Of a stretch of DNA of 64,000 bases, positions 1 to 11,410 are shown in pieces. Each line of letters opens with the position of its first letter. Position 1 is the stretch's first letter. The DNA comes from Jaapia argillacea MUCL 33604 (lineage: Eukaryota; Basidiomycota; Agaricomycetes; Jaapiales; Jaapiaceae). The stretch covers positions 42,201 to 106,200 of the forward strand of contig KL197714.1 of the NCBI GenBank assembly GCA_000697665.1, read 5' to 3'. The translations under genes were made by a program, and so were the position numbers. Under the pieces are notes generated by a model. The model saw only the letters and a program-made list of their open reading frames with translations, searched no databases and was not told where the DNA came from.

Positions 1-1061
1 CTAGGCCTGAGGTCCTCGAGCGAAGTCTCAAGGTCTCGCTACGTCCGCCGAAGGACCTCAAGGAGTCCTTTGGGTCTGACCTGGTCTGGGACCGGGAAAC
101 TGTAGAGATGCTGAGATGATGCTAAACACCTCTCATATGTTCTTTCCATAGTACAACCCTTACTGAGTCGACAAGCCCTTATTTAAACTGCAAAGTATCA
201 TAATTAATAGACCTTTATTACCCCTAGGGTACCCAAATATTAACTCCTCCATGTACAAGTTCAGGTAGACAGACTTGTGAATGTTGCTGACCAAGCAAAC
301 TGTGAAACCTCAATATTCCAAACCGGAAAGCAACCAGCAATTTGCAGGGGGCCAAGAAAATTATCAGAGGTAATAACAGGCTATTTCATTCTCAGTAAAT
401 TTTCTGGGCATCCCTACTCAACATGAGAGGCCTAAACTGCGAGTACAGAGGGGGAGTCCGGCCAATTACTGCCAAATTGCCAAATTGGGCGCTGTTTCGG
501 TCTCTGGTCCCCCAAGCACAGGACCCGCTCATAGACCATGGCTCGCGGTATGTCTGTGGGAATGTCCCCCATGGTAATTGCCATGGAAGTTCTCAGGCCA
601 TCACAAATCTCTACTTTTGGTAATATTACGTAATTTGTGCCTGATCTCAGTGGGACCAATCGAACAATCCCTCCTGGCAGGCTCTGATCGGGTCTGACAG
701 CTCTGGTCCAGAGCCACCAGAGTTGTGTGGGAATCCTGATGTGCACGGATCAAATCCTAATACCACATTGATCCACGTGTGGATAATAGCACTAGTGGCG
801 GCGAAGATGCGGCTATCTCTCGTCAAAAGGCTTTCAATCGCCGCAGCAAGTGCTGCACTCGCCAACATGATCAAGCAGCCGCAAGGGTCCAATACGAAAC
901 TTTAGGTGAGCTTCCTTGATTTTTGTATTAGAGTTGTCGAGTCATTCGTCGTCTTAGGAATGGCTCTTCCGTTAGCACCACGAGTTGCATTGGGAACTTG
1001 ATGGACAACACTTCAAGGCCTCCCTCAAAATCGTCGTCCCATCTCGTTTATCCGGTTTGCA
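1..1061. other. Intergenic, no gene supported
   Basis: Short open frames exist on both strands but none shows a recognisable domain, splice pattern or plausible start. The last 100 bases probably hold the 5' untranslated region of the DUF6534-type gene that begins at 1062. Confidence 0.6.
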
Positions 1062-3155
1062 ATGAGCGAATCTTCCTCTCCCCTACTTCTCTTTGGGGTG
1101 GGAGTCTTCTACATCGGGATCGTCGTCGGGTCGATGTATGTCTTCCCCCCCCCACATCGACCTCTTTTAACTCGAACGTTGACAGACTTTTCGGAATCAC
1201 CATTCTCCAAGTATACATCTACTGTAATCGTGGGTTTGCTGACGGCTTGCTGCTGAAACTGTCTGTATGTGTTTGTCATCTTTATCCCTACGCTTGGATT
1301 GAGCACACTATTTTTTATCCCAGGTGGCTGCGCTCTGGTACGAACGACCTTGATGCTTCGGAATACGTGATTTACCACAGACTCATCAGTTTCCTGGACG
1401 GCCTTCATCTCGTCTTCGTCGTTCACGTTGGCTACCGCTACCTCATCGTTGATGTCAACGACCCAGGCGTCTTGGAAAAGAGCTTTTGGTGAGTCTATTT
1501 CTCTAGAGATATTCGATGTCTGGTTAACAAGGGATTCAGGAGTCTCCGGGTACGTTGTGTCGTTTCAAGGATGGTTCACTTCTGACTACTGACTAGGCTA
1601 CACCCATTGCTCGGGTATGAGCACCTCATCTCTATGTCGTGGAACAGTGCCTAAACACATTTGTAATTCCAGATTCTCGTTGCTCGCCTAGTACAATGGC
1701 AAGTACATATCATCAGAGCGGTAGACTTCAGCCACTGACTAGCAACAACTCTAGCATTTATCTAGGTAGAATCTGGAGGAGTATGTGTGCACTTCCGGTG
1801 TGCCTGTTTCAATTGCGTAATGAATTTCTACAGTGCTATCCAAAGCCATTGGAAAATCTCGTGGACGCTATCTTATGGTAGAAAACTCTTATGAATCCAG
1901 GAATACCTGTCTAACATTTCTTTAGATAATCATTGTCGTTGTAGCAGCTTTCTTGTGTATAGGCAGGCTGTTTCCACTGGTTCACAATGCCATCTACTCA
2001 CTGTCAGTTTTTCCCAAACCCAGCCGCTGGAGCAGGTGAGATATAATGGTATTCTTGGAGATTGAGCCGTGGACTATACTGATCCCCGAATCTGCAGTTG
2101 TTATTGTTGCTCTGTGCGTGTCACTTCCAATTCCGCTGACCGGCGATTAACTTCTCTCGTGCAGCGCCACGGAAAGCGGAGCTAGCACGCAGTTTCGGGG
2201 AGTGAGTCAACTAGCCAAACACATTTTGCTGTGTCCCCCTCATGTTTCCCACTCCAGTGGCCGGGCTGGTTGGAGTTTACCTCTTCCGCTTTTCTCGATT
2301 GTTGCATCACTGGTAATTCCACTTCGTACCCTCTGAACGAGGTATCAGTACCTACTAATGTTCGCTTTCCCGCTGTAGTCTTGATGATCGTCGTCCTTCG
2401 CCGAGGCTTAAATGGAGGTCAAAGGTATGTCTGCTCAGTTTTCCTCGCTAGTAGCACCTCGTCAGTGTGCCTGTGTAGAATGAAGACTTTGGTATCTGCA
2501 CTCATCCAATACGCAATTGCAAGTGGATTTGTCACTAGGTGCGTTGGAGCTTCGCATAGTTAAATCATACCAGATGCAATGACCGTCTCTCAAGCGTGGC
2601 ATGTGTGACCTACCTAGTATTGGTGAGTACAACAATCGCTCATTTCCCGGAGTCATTGTCTGATAACCCTCGTTGGCAGTACGAGCGAGTCACGAACTCC
2701 CTTGCGTACGGTGCCATGGAGGCGATTGTCAGTAGCTGTGAGCCCATGTATTCTTGCCATCATGTCCACCAGAACTTGACGTGTCATGCAGTGTACGCGA
2801 ACTCTTTGCTTGCCATGTATGTGCACCCTCCATGACTTCGACTCAGAGTCAATTCTGATATCAATCCAGGCTAAATGCAAGAGCCCACCTCCGCGAACAG
2901 CTGGCAGGTGGTCCCATAACGGTGGAGGTTTCCGAGCGGATGCAATTTCGCCGACGAAATAGTTCATCGTTGAACGAAACGCCGAAGGAGCTCCCCATCG
3001 AGGATGGAACAGGTAAGATCGTCATTTCGTACCTAACTCTTAGCAGACTCATTCTGGCAAGTAGAAGTTCTTGCCACCATCCTCGAGGCGGCGGATTTAC
3101 CGTAAAGCCCACAGCACAAAAGACCAGCAACGAGTGTCATATGGCCGTGTCGTGA
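1062..3155 (+). CDS. DUF6534-type multi-pass membrane protein
   Basis: This is an uncharacterised basidiomycete membrane protein with about seven predicted hydrophobic helices. The first exon (1062-1135) encodes a short N-terminus and helix 1. Removing a 50-nt intron (1136-1185) joins it to LFGITILQVYIYCN, a family hallmark. A 14-nt microexon (1324-1337) then leads into FLDGLHLVFVVHVGYRYLI. Near the end YANSLLAMLNARAHLREQL matches the family's conserved C-terminal signature; its two halves are joined across an intron at about 2820-2870. A charged tail follows. Exon borders between about 1500 and 2700 are uncertain. That stretch is split into many short exons, and some helices are only partly recognisable, so local degeneration is possible. 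The role is unknown; family members are often multicopy in mushrooms. The ATG at 1062 was chosen because it opens directly into helix 1. Confidence 0.75.
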
Positions 3156-3652
3156 TGTTGCTAGTGCATTCCATCCACCAAGTGAAAGGTTTCATGAACT
3201 GCTGAGAAACAAACTCCTTGTACTGTAATGAATATCGTCGGATTCAGGTCACCACGGATAAACCGGACAGCAGGGATAATGAGTGACTGCCCCAATCCAA
3301 CGAAGGGCAGTTGCAGGCGGGCTGCGCGTTCGGCGCTCAGGGCCGGAAAGTCGAGCGGGCTACTCAGGTGCTCGACAATGAGGCTGATTGAACATATAAG
3401 CAAGCAATAAATAAAGCAAGCAAACGAGGACTGGAGTTCTCAGTTGACAGGCGTGGTTATCGTGGTTTAGAAGAAAGGGGCAACGCGTGCCCAAAGTGCC
3501 ACACGATTATTTCGTGAAGCGCTGGCACGACATCAACGTTCAAATTCACTCTGAAAACTGCCGCTGTTGGCTCGGGGCCTCTGGAATTTGTTGTCGGCCT
3601 GACTTTTCGACCTTTTTGTGGGCTTGAAACTGGCTTTATGCTCTAATCGACC
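3156..3652. other. Intergenic between DUF6534-type gene and NIPA-type gene
   Basis: No coding signal was seen. It should hold the 3' end of the upstream transcript and the promoter of the magnesium transporter. No distinct element was recognised. Confidence 0.5.
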
Positions 3653-5360
3653 ATGGTGGACGACAAATATATCGGACTTGCACTTGCTACATCCAGCTCA
3701 CTGGCCATTGGAACCAGCTTCATCATCACCAAAAAGGTCCGTTACATCCCACTCTCTCGCGTTTACGACAGGACTCGGAGGTGGTATTGACTGCTCATGA
3801 TGGTGCGGTGTTATCTTGTTTCCGTGTGCAGGGTTTGAACGATGCTGGGGAGAGAGGCACTGGTGGACAATCATCGGACAGCTACTCGTATTTGCGGAAC
3901 CCAATTTGGTGGGCAGGGATATCAACCTGTGAGCATTCGTTGTATGTTTTTGGCATCTACGACGGAGATGCTGATCTACGGACGTGGGCGTAGTAATTCT
4001 GGGAGAAAGTACGCCCTACCTCAGTTCTTCTCCTTTTTGCGCCCCTGATCTCTGGACGGTCACTCAGTCGCAAATTTTGCCGCATACGCATTCGCTCCCC
4101 CAATATTGGTGACACCACTCGGTGCGCTCAGCGTGCTTGTAGGGTATGGTCTATGTCGTTGAGCTGGAATCCATCTAAGTTGCGGTTTCAGTGCTATCCT
4201 CGCGTCGTTCCTGTTGAATGAAGAGCTGGGTCACATCGGTCGAGTGGGATGTGCGTTATGTCTCATAGGCTCCTTGATTATCGTGCTCCACGCACCCGAA
4301 GACAAGGAAATTCAAACAGTAGATGAAATCCTCCACTACGCCGCCCAACCAGGCTCGTAGCTGCCTTTCTCCATGTCTCGCGTGTTCGTGATTCTGACAT
4401 TTGAGCTCTTTTTTCAGGATTCATGATGTATTGCCTCACGGTCCTCGTTTTCGCGCTAATTATGATCTACCTCGTCGCCCCAAAATTTGGAAGATCCAAC
4501 CCACTTGTTTATATCTCCATCTGCTCCCTTGTGGGCTCCGTATCCGTTATGGCCATCAAAGGTTTTGGAGTCGCTGTCAAATTGACCTTTGCGGGGAACA
4601 ATCAGTTCAGCCATCCGAGCACGTATGTGTTTGGAATCGTGGTGGCGGTATGTATCGTTGTGCAAATGAATTACTTTAATAAAGCTTTAGATACCTTCTC
4701 AACAAATGTGTACGTCGACTTTCGTTGCTCTCCTCTCGTCGATGCCTGATTTCCATCGCCTTTGATAGCGTTAATCCTATGTACTATGTCGGCTTCTCAT
4801 CCGCGACTATCGTTGCCTCCCTTATCCTCTTCCAAGGGTTCGACACCACGGGTAGCACCAATACCCTCTCCCTCCTCGCCGGCTTCATTGTAACATTCCT
4901 CGGTGTCCACCTCCTCAACCTCTCCCGTAAACCCGAACCTCCGCATGGGTTCGCTAACGGCCACCCCTCCGCTCTTGAAAGCGGCGTCATGAACCCCCGT
5001 CTCAGCTTGCAGGGTCGTATGTCACTGGATGGATGGAATGGGACAGGCACCTATCGACCGGAAGGTATCCCCCATTCCGCTGGACACGGACGTCGTAGCT
5101 CGCTATACAGAGCGCAAACCAATACGCTGTTCAACTCTTTTGAACATGACGATGATGAGGAGATGGGAATGGGGGAGACGGTTGTGCTTGAGCGGTTAGA
5201 GGAAGATGGAGATGAGGATGAAGAGTATGATGTTGATGAACGGACACATTTGAGATCGGAGAGGGAGAGGTTGAGACATCATCATCAAGGATCACGGAGT
5301 CATACTAATTCACCTCGGATATCGCAGGGCGATGCCAGAGGGTCGCCGAGGCCTCTGTGA
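3653..5360 (+). CDS. NIPA-type magnesium transporter
   Basis: The predicted protein of about 440 residues belongs to the NIPA family of membrane magnesium transporters, which have nine or so helices and act at the plasma membrane or endosomes. The N-terminus reads [20 protein letters not shown] and continues into [18 protein letters not shown] after removal of an intron near 3738-3830. Further family blocks are [61 protein letters not shown] and [21 protein letters not shown], each joined across short introns. After the last helix ([16 protein letters not shown]) comes a hydrophilic tail of about 140 residues. It has an acidic run ([14 protein letters not shown]) followed by a His/Arg-rich stretch. 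The tail is probably cytosolic and regulatory (inference). The start ATG is well supported by the family N-terminus, and the stop is TGA at 5358. Confidence 0.93.
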
Positions 5361-5619
5361 TGTCTTTTATATACCATGGACTATTATTACTACACCATAT
5401 CTGGGGTCATCGAGAGCTCCTGAGGTCTTGGCCTTGGGCAGTCAGGTTGCGGGACTTTGCGGAATATACTGGAACTGAACAGTGCCAGCCTGAGCGGGAG
5501 GATTGAGTTGACTGAGTTTGAAATCTGACTTTGCCCCTATCCTAACACTCACCCGGGGAGTCGTACACCATGCATTATTGCAATGTGAGGCAAGACTTTG
5601 CGATTTCATTGTTTCCATC

Positions 5620-7979
5620 ATGCCAGTGGATTGCAGAGGGACAAGTGTTCATCCTATCTCATTCATTGCGTTGGATCATGATGTCTTGCTTTCTATCCTA
5701 TTTCTCCTCTCCGTGAAAGATGTCTCGAGTCTTCGTCAGGTGAGTTCCTCTGGTCCCGATCTATAGTATTTATCTAACAACAGCCTGGCAGACTTGTTCC
5801 ACCATGCATTCGGTTACTAAAACCAACGCCTTGTGGGTGCGAAAGGTCCTGCAGATCAAGCCGCTACTGCCGTCCCTTCAAAAGCGTGTCGAGCTCTCCG
5901 CTGCTGAAGATCTGGAAATCCTTTGTCGCCACTCCCTCCGCCTTCAGGCGAACTGGCAGCTCGACAGTCCAGTTCCCGCTGCTGTCATGTCATTCGCCGT
6001 GCCTCCAATGGTAACTTGCGTCAAGATATTTGGTCCATGGCTGCTCGTGGCCTCTATAGGGGGACACCGAAGCTCTATTGCCGTCTACGACATTAATCTG
6101 GACAGCAACGTTCGTCAATGGTCGCCGTCCTGTCTTTCCGGTCAAGATCCCTTGACTTCGTTCCCCCTGCGAGGCCCTGTATACGATGTAGCTTTTGATA
6201 TCTCTCCAACGGCAAATCTGATCACTTTCAGCTGCCAGTCCCGGTAGATTTACAGACCTTGTTTGACCGAGGCCCTTTCTTACCATCCCCTATCTAGAAT
6301 CCCCTCTACTTACGTGATCTCTCTCCAAAGGCACCTTGACGGCGGATTCTCCCTCATCGAACTGGCGCACATACCTGGATATTCTGGAGTCAAATCAATC
6401 AGCGGCGGGTTGCTCGCGTGTTGACTTCAGGACGAAGTCAGCTTGCCCTACCTCATCGCATGGGAAAGTGGTACATGCATAAGTTTAGGAGGAGATTTGG
6501 ATGATCCTGTAGGTCTCAGTCATCTTTCGCCGGAAAACTTGACCAAACTGGCTGCTCTCTGGGGATGCCGTTGTCCAACGATGCAGATATGGGGAGATCA
6601 CGTCGTCGTGATCAGATTACGGGACATTCAAATTTTCCGTTTGAAAGCAATGAGTTCCGCAATTGATTGCGTCGAACTAATCCAGACTGTTGGATTCCAA
6701 GATTTGTACGACCGACAGGAGGAGAGGTACGACCGACAGAAGGAGAGGTGTCCGGTGGATGGCTTTGTTGTGCTCATCCCCTCTAATCGCTCGACCCTCG
6801 GGATCCCTTCGCCAGTCATTGAAACCCCACGCCTCCGCATAGTAATGATTGCTCCCGGCAAATTGCATACCTACATCTTAACTCGCAACATCCCCCACGT
6901 CACCGATCCCTTCCATATGCACCCAGCTGGTTCATATAGCATTGGCGAGTATGCGTACAGGTTACAAGTGGGTTGGACTGGAAATCGTGCAATCTTCTTG
7001 GAGCGTCCGGAGGAGGGTGGGTCAAATTTCCCAACCCTCAAGAGACTGGACTTGATGGGATACGCATACCCTCAACCCTCCGCCGTTGGCAGCACTGTCG
7101 ATTGCGGCCCCAACGTCACATTGCAGAACACATTTCTGCCACCTCTACACGATTTCCCGATCCTTGACTTTGACGATGCGGTAGGCCTAATTGCCATTGG
7201 AACCAGAGCAGGCTATGTGTCTGTGTATGCCTTTGGTCTCGGGGGAACTCTCCTCTCCACGTATGACAAGCCTGTCAGGACCACCCACATCGGTTCCACA
7301 CCTTCAGTGAGTTTCGAGCTTTTCCCTCCTTTGAAGATTGGGGCTGAAGCGGGTTCGATGTCAGCAACCTGTCGATGTTGATGTTATCTGCGTACTTCCG
7401 CACAAAATAACCCGAGGTGTTCTCCTAGCAAACGAGAATGAAGGCCTCCTTGGTCATCTTCCGGAAGTCGAGGTCCACAATATCACCCTTACCCCTCCCT
7501 GGATCAATGATTGGTCTACGTACCCTAACTGGCTCACGGAGGGTGGTTGTATGTACTGGGGCTTCGAACTCGGACGAAACTATCGTTATCCTGGTCGATT
7601 TCGTCTGGTGATGAGAAAGCACTATGGGGTTGACGACAATGACTGGCATTCTGGATGCGTTCTAATCCACATTGGCGGGCAACTCGGCCTTAATCGAGGA
7701 AAGTATCTGTTGTATGACCGGTGCTCTTCAGAACCTTCGCTGGTGATAGGTGATTGGAGTATGGAGGCTCTGGTCAAGGAAATCTCGAGGACTTGGTCGA
7801 GGCAGCAGTCCAGTCTTCGTCTTGAGCGTCTCCTTCAACTGGGAGAATGTGGCGAGGGAGAGATGGTCGAATTCCGAGATTTAGATGAGGCTTTCCGGCT
7901 TGCCACAAGTGCAGGTGTGCATTGGTCGGAGTGGGAGGTTGTGGAGATGACTGCAGTCCAGTATTTCGAGTCGGCATAG
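5620..7979 (+). CDS. F-box domain protein
   Basis: The N-terminus has an F-box: a hydrophobic stretch with LDHDVLLSILFLLSVKDV, then SLRQ joined to TCSTMHSV across an intron at about 5740-5791, then LWVRKVL. F-box proteins usually recruit substrates to SCF ubiquitin ligases through Skp1. The remaining 600 or so residues look like a beta-rich, possibly WD40-like substrate region (inference); blocks such as VTCVKIFGPWLLVASIGG and GPVYDVAFDISPTANL suggest blades. Introns near 6245-6298 and 7306-7362 restore the frame; the second joins TPS to QPVDVDVICVLP. At 6422-6424 an in-frame TGA interrupts an otherwise continuous reading frame; see the findings. The substrate is unknown. The start ATG is the first one in frame before the F-box. 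Confidence 0.75.
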
Positions 7980-8480
7980 TTGCAGTGGAACAGATCGTAG
8001 TAACATTTTACATTGTGTATCATTCTAATGATTGTCGAATTGCGGTGCGTATGGTAGACTCTGGTAATTGATTGGATGATCAAAAATGCTTATGCCTTTG
8101 GTCGTACGTAAGGCAGAAGTCCAGCACACCTGACCGAGTCCTGACCGACGCGAACCTTCCAACGGCCTCGTCCAAGAACGCTCCAGCTCACCTTGTCTTC
8201 ACTCCCCCCTCATGGCACTCTAGCTTGAACTTCACTTGACGCCCAACTTGAAGGACACCGATAAACCCAAGATAAGGACAACAATATTTCTTGGTTCACT
8301 TCACTAGGGGAGGAGAAAAGCACAGACCACGATCGTGAGTCCAAACATAGCCTATTGGTGTTCGAGTCGTCATATCCGTCTATCTATACACACAGACACC
8401 GTGCTCGAAGGCTTAGTTCATCCCCGGACTACCCCGGACTTCAAAACTTCGTATCACCGCCCACCAGAAATCCGTTGACG
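7980..8480. promoter_or_regulatory. Intergenic and probable promoter/5'UTR of the LCB3-like gene
   Basis: About 500 bases without a gene. The 3' part (roughly 8340-8480) is open in frame with the downstream gene but lacks an ATG until 8481, so it is probably untranslated leader. No specific binding site was recognised. Confidence 0.4.
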
Positions 8481-10943
8481 ATGGCAGGCGACGCAACGTC
8501 CACGAAACCCATTCCACATACCCTTAACACGAATGGATCAGCCAAGTTGGATCTCAATGATTACCTATCACCGACTTCAGCTACGAAACCGAAACCAAAA
8601 CTGAACACCAAAACTAAACCCAAGTCTTTTACGCTTAACGACCCGTCGTCACCCATGGCCGACAACGCTTCCTCTCCTTTCACGGGCCATCCGAACGGAC
8701 ATGTCAGGTCCTCCAGCTCCAGCGGTGATTCTATTCATTCTACGTCCGCCTCGGATAGCGGGTTTGAGAGTAACCTGGACTCGGGAGCTGGTCATTCGGG
8801 GAGGTTGCCCGACGATGTATACGATGGGAATCTCGTGTGGTGGAGAGCTTCCATGAGGAGGAAACTGGTCAAGAGAGTTGAATGGGAGAGTGAGATTGTG
8901 GCTGCTATGCAGGTGGGTCTATTTTTTCTTCTCTATCTACGGTTCGAGATATGTATGAGGTCGTTTGCTAATCGAACCCCGTGAATTGATTTGGGCTTTT
9001 GGTGAATTACAATCATTCGATGTCATTTTGGGTGCCGTCTCCTCCACCGACTCGATAGGGACGAATCCGTACCCCATGGCTGGACACCTACTTCGTCTAC
9101 TCGTCCACGCTGGGTACGCATACGTTCTTCATGGTTGCGCTTCCTATCGCGTATTTCTTTGGGTATAACGCGTTCGGTCGAGGGTGAGTGCTTATTTCTT
9201 CCATTGGATTTCAGTTTTCTTGCAAATGCAATCTTTCGTGGGGGTCGTCGTCATTTCCCCTCACGCTTTCGTAATACTCAACCTTTACTGACTTTATCCA
9301 TTTCTTCGCAGACTTCTCCTGAACCTAGCAGTTGGGGTGTACCTTACCTCGTTCCTGAAAGATTTAGCTTGCTCTCCAAGGCCGTTCGCACCACCTGTAA
9401 CAAGACTGAGTAAGTCTTGTTCTTGGAATATCTACGTTTGGGGATCTACTTCTTCGTCCCCTTTTCACTCTACGATCAGTTCTAATACTCGTTATGCTTC
9501 AGCGATGGGTTCCCACCACCTCGAATATGGGTTTCCCTCCACCCACTCAACGAATTCCGTCTCAATGGCTTTGTACATCTTCTGGCACCTGCCCGTCCCG
9601 GCCTCCCTCTCCTCCCTTTTCTACTCCATCTACCCGTTCGCCTCTGCCTCCAATTCTACCCTTACCTCGGCTGCCGAGACAGTGACGTCGGCAATCTCGG
9701 AGACAGCCTCTACAGGGCTTTCCGAGACGACTTACTTCATCTCATGCTTCGTCCTGTTGATCTACATGACGTCTATCGTGTTTGGGAGGCTGTATACCGC
9801 GATGCATTCGTTTGTGGATGTTATCGCGGGGGTATCGTTAGGCGTGATTGTTTGTGTTGGGGTGGAGTGTGTGAGAAGCGGTTTGGAGGGTTGGCTTACT
9901 GGAGGTTGGGATGGTACGTGCCGGCTCCTTCGTTCACTTTGGTCCTGGTCTGACATTTTCGTTGGGGTAGTGCCTGTGACGATCATTTTGTTGATCTTGT
10001 TGTTGATTAACCAACATCCTCAACCTGTGGACGATTGTCCGTGCTTTGAAGACGCGATTGCGTTTTTGAGTGTGGTTATGGGGTGTTTGTTGGCTAGGTG
10101 GCATGCTGTGAGGTATAATTCGTGTCTACTTTCATTATTTTCATGGTACTGAGATGCTGGATGGTTATCTAGATATGGGTTTAGTGAGGAGGTGTTCTTT
10201 ACGAGTCTTATGCCAGGGTCGAGTTGGGAGGACTGGCAGGAGTTTGGTACTTGGACGAGTGTCGCGTTCATGAAAATGGTTATCGGTTGGTCCCCTTTCA
10301 TCCTTTGTGATTCTCCTCTACTTCCCGCTCACCCTCTGACATGGCATCAAGGTATCCTAATAATCTTCACCTGGCGTCTCCTCGCAAAACCGATCCTCCA
10401 TTTCACCCTCCCTCCCATTTTCCGTCTGCTCGCCCATGCGTTCACACTTCCGCACAGGAGGTTTTATACGCCCGCTACCGATTATGACAGTTTGCCTGTG
10501 GAGAAGGGTTTGAGGGCTATTCCGAGTGTGATTGATTTACCGGGACATATGGAGGTTGAAGGCGGTGGGTCTTCTGCTGTGAGGAAGGGTACGAGGGGGA
10601 GGGAGGTGAAGTTTAGGAATGGGAATGTTGGAGGGGGGGTGGGGAAGAAGGGTTTGAAAGGGGAGAGTGGGGGGAGGGATTGGGAGGGTGATATCGCTGG
10701 GATGGAGAAGAGTTGGGTTAATGGGAGTGCGGAGGAGAGGGAGAGGGAAGGGGGGAAGATTAAACATTATGATGCTGATGGTAAGTCGTTTCTCTACCCC
10801 CTGTTTTTTAATGTGTGTGGTGAAGCTGATTGATGGTTGTAGTGTTGACGAAGGTGATTGTGTATTGTGGGATTGCGGTGTTGGCTTGTGAGTGGATACC
10901 GATAATGTTCGAGGTCCTTGGGTGGGGTGTTCGGTCGCACTAG
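8481..10943 (+). CDS. LCB3: Sphingoid-base 1-phosphate phosphatase (PAP2 family, LCB3-like)
   Basis: This ER membrane enzyme is expected to dephosphorylate dihydrosphingosine or phytosphingosine 1-phosphate, feeding long-chain bases back to ceramide synthesis. After a Ser/Lys-rich N-terminal region, the first long intron ends near 9060. The family block TPWLDTYFVYSSTLGTHTFF follows. The PAP2 catalytic motifs are all present: KDLACSPRPF (motif 1, KX6RP), YGFPSTHSTNSV (motif 2, with PSTHS in place of PSGH, as is usual in this subfamily) and GRLYTAMHSFVDVIAG (motif 3 with the catalytic His and Asp). More helices follow, with VTIILLILLLI and a final short exon encoding the last helix. Before the last exon is a Gly/Arg/Lys-rich loop of about 80 residues that looks disordered. 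The ATG at 8481 is chosen over upstream non-ATG starts. The stop is TAG at 10941. Confidence 0.93.
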
Positions 10944-11410
10944 TTGTGGGAGCGGGGAGGTGTATTTTTTGTGTCCGCGAGTCTGTTGGATGAACACGAG
11001 GGGTGTAATGACCGTGAAGACACTTGATACGATTGGGTGCTGTACACGATAATCTATAATCTAATGCCCTCATGGCTGCGTTCTACTGCCCTCATGCCTA
11101 CAATCTACTGCCGCCAGGTCCTCGTTGCTGCCCACGCCCCTTTGCTATGTATCGATGGTCGATGGAAGGCTGTCGAAGGCGAGGGAAGGGGTGAGTCAAT
11201 CTCCGTTCGGTGGCGTTGGGCTGCGGTTACCAAGTTCGTGATTGCATAATGACCGTGGGAATTCCCTATTGTAGCCACTTTGCTTCGCGTCCAGGTTTCC
11301 ACACGCAGCACTTTCACCACAACTCTCCTTCTTCTTCTTTACTTCCACCAACAACCAGCAGCAGCACAACATATACACCAGAATCACTCGCTCCTTGATT
11401 ATTCGTCAAG
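10944..11410. promoter_or_regulatory. Intergenic and leader of the bZIP gene
   Basis: No gene was seen. The part nearest the bZIP start (about 11320-11400) is rich in CTTCTTCTTC and CAACAACAG-type runs, as is common in fungal core promoters and 5' leaders. Confidence 0.4.
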
